Assembly (NCBI GenBank): GCA_947424985.1
Contig: CANDYN010000058.1
Coordinates: 1 to 6,835, forward strand
DNA length: 6,835 bases
Reading direction: 5' to 3'
DNA from: Rickettsiales bacterium
GTDB taxonomy: Bacteria; Pseudomonadota; Alphaproteobacteria; Rickettsiales; Deianiraeaceae
Under the pieces are notes generated by a model. The model had not been told where the DNA came from and ran no database searches. It was given only the letters and a program-made list of their open reading frames with translations. Positions 5,089 through 6,835 of the stretch are shown here, piece by piece. The position numbers and the translations under genes were made by a program. Every line of letters begins with the position of its first letter. Position 1 is the stretch's first letter.

Positions 5089-5958
5089 ATGACTAAAAAA
5101 GTTATACATATTACCACAGGAGAAATGAACGATAAAATGCTTGATGAATTTATTACACGACTAGAAAACAGCGTTCATAAAGATGAAAACGGAGTAGAGT
5201 TTTGGTATGCCAGAGAATTCCGGGAGGTTCTTGAGTATGCAGAGTGGAGGAATTTCGAAAGAGTTATAAACAAAGCAAAATTATCATGCGAGCAATTCGA
5301 ACAGCCAATAGATGCCCATTTTGTTGATGTCAACAAAATGGTAAAAAGTGGCGTTGCTCCGATTCCAGTGCAAGATTACAAGCTTAGTCGTTATGCTTGC
5401 TATTTAATAGCACAAAATTCAGATCCAACAAAAAAAATAGTTGCCTTTGCACAAACCTATTTTGCCGTTCAGACAAGAAGACAGGAAATTGAAGATCACA
5501 AACTCAGAGATTTATCGGAGGATGACAGGAGGATAAAATTACGTTCTGAAATAAAGGAGCACAATAAAACACTTGCCAGTACAGCCAAAACTTTTGGCGT
5601 AATAGAGCCTTTGGATTATGCCGTATTTCAAAATGCCGGCTATAAGGGATTGTATAATGGAAAAACAAAACAGGATATAGCAAAACATAAAGGATTATCA
5701 AAAGCACATGATATACTTGATCACATGGGGAGTGAAGAACTAGCTGCAAATTGGTTTAGAGTAACGCAAACAGAGGCTCAACTTAAGAAAGATGAGGTTT
5801 ATGGAAAGCAAAATGCAAATAAAACTCATTTTGAAATAAGTCAAAAGGTTCGCAATACAATGGTCAATAAACCCGAAGACTTGCCAAAGCCTCAAAAAAG
5901 TGTAAAACAATTAGAAAAGGAAAAACTGAAAAATACCACAGTAAAATTAAAGAAATAA
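5089..5958 (+). CDS. dinD: DNA damage-inducible protein D (DinD-like, Bro-N type)
   Basis: A protein of 289 aa, slightly longer than Escherichia coli DinD (about 274). In E. coli, DinD is SOS-induced and inhibits RecA filament activity, so a role in damping recombination is inferred here. Family blocks are present in order: the Bro-N-like part FWYAREFREVLEYAEWRNF (38-56), KLSRYACYLIAQNSDP (98-113), QTYFAVQTRRQE (122-133), LRSEIKEHNK (151-160), FQNAGYKGLYNG (180-191), KGLSKAHDILDHMGSEELAANWFR (201-224), TQTEAQL and THFEISQKVR (247-256). The tail after 270 is lysine-rich and probably disordered. The start is the first ATG, behind a near-consensus promoter. No SOS box is seen. dinD is sporadic and often travels with mobile elements, and it lies among housekeeping genes here, so horizontal acquisition is plausible, although its base composition does not stand out. 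tadA follows 9 bp downstream. Confidence 0.9.
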   Translation: MTKKVIHITTGEMNDKMLDEFITRLENSVHKDENGVEFWYAREFREVLEYAEWRNFERVINKAKLSCEQFEQPIDAHFVDVNKMVKSGVAPIPVQDYKLSRYACYLIAQNSDPTKKIVAFAQTYFAVQTRRQEIEDHKLRDLSEDDRRIKLRSEIKEHNKTLASTAKTFGVIEPLDYAVFQNAGYKGLYNGKTKQDIAKHKGLSKAHDILDHMGSEELAANWFRVTQTEAQLKKDEVYGKQNANKTHFEISQKVRNTMVNKPEDLPKPQKSVKQLEKEKLKNTTVKLKK

Positions 5959-5967
5959 TTAATAAAT

Positions 5968-6411
5968 ATGCAAAACAAATTCATGAAACTCGCAATAATA
6001 CAGGCTGAACTTGCATATTCAAAAAGCGAAGTTCCAATTGGCGTTGTTATTGAAAAAAATGGAGAAATTTTGGCTGAAAGCTATAATCAAAGTGAAATGA
6101 ATAACAATCCGTGCCTTCATGCTGAAATTTTGGCAATTAAACTTGCGTGCGAAAAACTTGGAGAAAAATATTTGATTGGCTGTAGTCTTTATACAACTCT
6201 TGAGCCTTGTTATATGTGTTCCGGAGCAATCTCTTGGGCGAAAATTGAAAATTTATATATAGGTACAGAAGATAAAAGATTTGGAAGTGTTTTAAACGGG
6301 CTTGAGATATTTAAAAACGGCAATTTAAACCATAAGCCAAATGTTTACGATGGGATTATGCAAAACGAATGTAGTGAGATTTTAACCAGGTTTTTTAAAG
6401 AAAGACGATGA
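5968..6411 (+). CDS. tadA: tRNA-specific adenosine deaminase TadA
   Basis: A zinc-dependent deaminase that converts A34 of tRNA-Arg(ACG) to inosine, so that one tRNA reads CGU, CGC and CGA. It acts in the cytoplasm as a homodimer. At 147 aa the length is typical. The substrate-side segment EVPIGVVIEKNGEIL (21-35) is followed by the zinc and proton-shuttle motif HAE (H51, E53) and PCxxC (P80, C81, C84 in TLEPCYMCSGAI), all intact. NNNPCLHAEILAI places it with TadA rather than with cytidine or guanine deaminases. The start is the ATG 9 bp after the dinD stop; an in-frame ATG at 5983 is possible but would trim the first helix. The stop overlaps the zapE start in ATGA, which suggests translational coupling. 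Confidence 0.95.
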   Translation: MQNKFMKLAIIQAELAYSKSEVPIGVVIEKNGEILAESYNQSEMNNNPCLHAEILAIKLACEKLGEKYLIGCSLYTTLEPCYMCSGAISWAKIENLYIGTEDKRFGSVLNGLEIFKNGNLNHKPNVYDGIMQNECSEILTRFFKERR

Positions 6412-6835
6412 AATCAAAATATGAAGAATACATTAAAACACATAAATTTCATTTTGATGAGCTGCAGGCAAAACTGTGCGATATTTTAGATGAGTATTTG
6501 ATTCCAAAAGGACTATTTCAAAAATATTCTCATAGCGGAGTTTATATCTATGGAGGGGTTGGAACCGGGAAAACAACTATAATGGATTTATTTTTCTCAA
6601 ATACGCAAATAAAGCAAAAAAAACGAATACATCTATCCGCCCTGCTTCGTGAAATCGAAGAAAATATCGAAGTTGCAAAAAAACTTAAATATAAAGATCC
6701 AATGGAATATATTTTCAAACAATATTCAAAGTTAAAGCTTTTTTGTATAGATGAATTTGAAATTCATGATATAGTTTCAAGTATATTAATAAGGAGGCTT
6801 ATGATATATTTAATCAACAAAGGCTGTATTTTTAT
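6408..6835 (+). CDS. zapE: Cell division protein ZapE / AFG1-like ATPase (partial, cut by window end)
   Basis: The first 142 codons of a P-loop ATPase, open to the window end; complete members of the family are about 350-400 aa. The ATG overlaps the tadA stop by 4 bp. Walker A is GGVGTGKT (49-56, K55), followed by IMDLFF as in the family. Walker B is LFCIDEFEIHD (111-121, D115-E116), matching the family pattern CFDEFxVxDIxDAMIL with an IDEF variant. The family comprises bacterial ZapE, which acts at the division ring in E. coli, and mitochondrial AFG1/LACE1, linked to respiratory-complex quality control. Which role applies here cannot be told. The N-terminal region before Walker A is short compared with many proteobacterial ZapE proteins, which may reflect a reduced genome. 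Confidence 0.9.
   Translation, partial: MKSKYEEYIKTHKFHFDELQAKLCDILDEYLIPKGLFQKYSHSGVYIYGGVGTGKTTIMDLFFSNTQIKQKKRIHLSALLREIEENIEVAKKLKYKDPMEYIFKQYSKLKLFCIDEFEIHDIVSSILIRRLMIYLINKGCIF

Noticed and set aside
1..6835. CRISPR arrays, transposase genes or IS ends
   Set aside because: No regularly spaced repeats, transposase-like proteins or terminal inverted repeats with target duplications were seen.

Overview
The window looks like a stretch of chromosome from an AT-rich alphaproteobacterium, most likely a Rickettsiales-type or other host-associated lineage. The basis is the strong base bias, the character of the MiaB protein (from memory of the family, its motif blocks resemble rickettsial MiaB), a stand-alone SecD rather than a SecDF fusion, and GatA, which is needed where glutaminyl- and/or asparaginyl-tRNA is made by transamidation. 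The assignment is an inference; no search was run.

Layout. Bases 1-60 hold the last codons of a small unknown protein. Bases 61-321 lack a protein gene but carry a probable non-coding RNA gene: a promoter with a palindrome over it (93-120), an RNA core closed by a helix of about 20 base pairs (127-290), and an AT-rich hairpin followed by seven T (289-321). The core could be 6S RNA, but this is not established. An ORF (322-546, 74 aa) begins directly after the T run. Its C-terminus is a paralogue of the truncated protein at the window start, so the RNA sits between two related small genes.

On the minus strand, secD (3433-1907) and miaB (1897-539) form a two-gene unit. miaB ends tail to tail with the small ORF, with an 8-bp overlap. 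Divergently, gatA (3544-5004) starts from the same intergenic region, in which both promoters can be proposed. After gatA comes dinD (5089-5958) with its own near-consensus promoter. It is followed closely by tadA (5968-6411) and, with an ATGA overlap, the 5' part of zapE (6408 to the window end).

Functionally most of the window is housekeeping: tRNA modification (MiaB, TadA), tRNA-dependent amidation (GatA), protein export (SecD) and an AFG1/ZapE ATPase. The accessory parts are dinD and the block at 1-546. That block is the most interesting region: its RNA can form two competing long helices and it is bracketed by duplicated small genes of unknown function. Few genes have a recognisable Shine-Dalgarno sequence, and the proposed transcription starts give short leaders.
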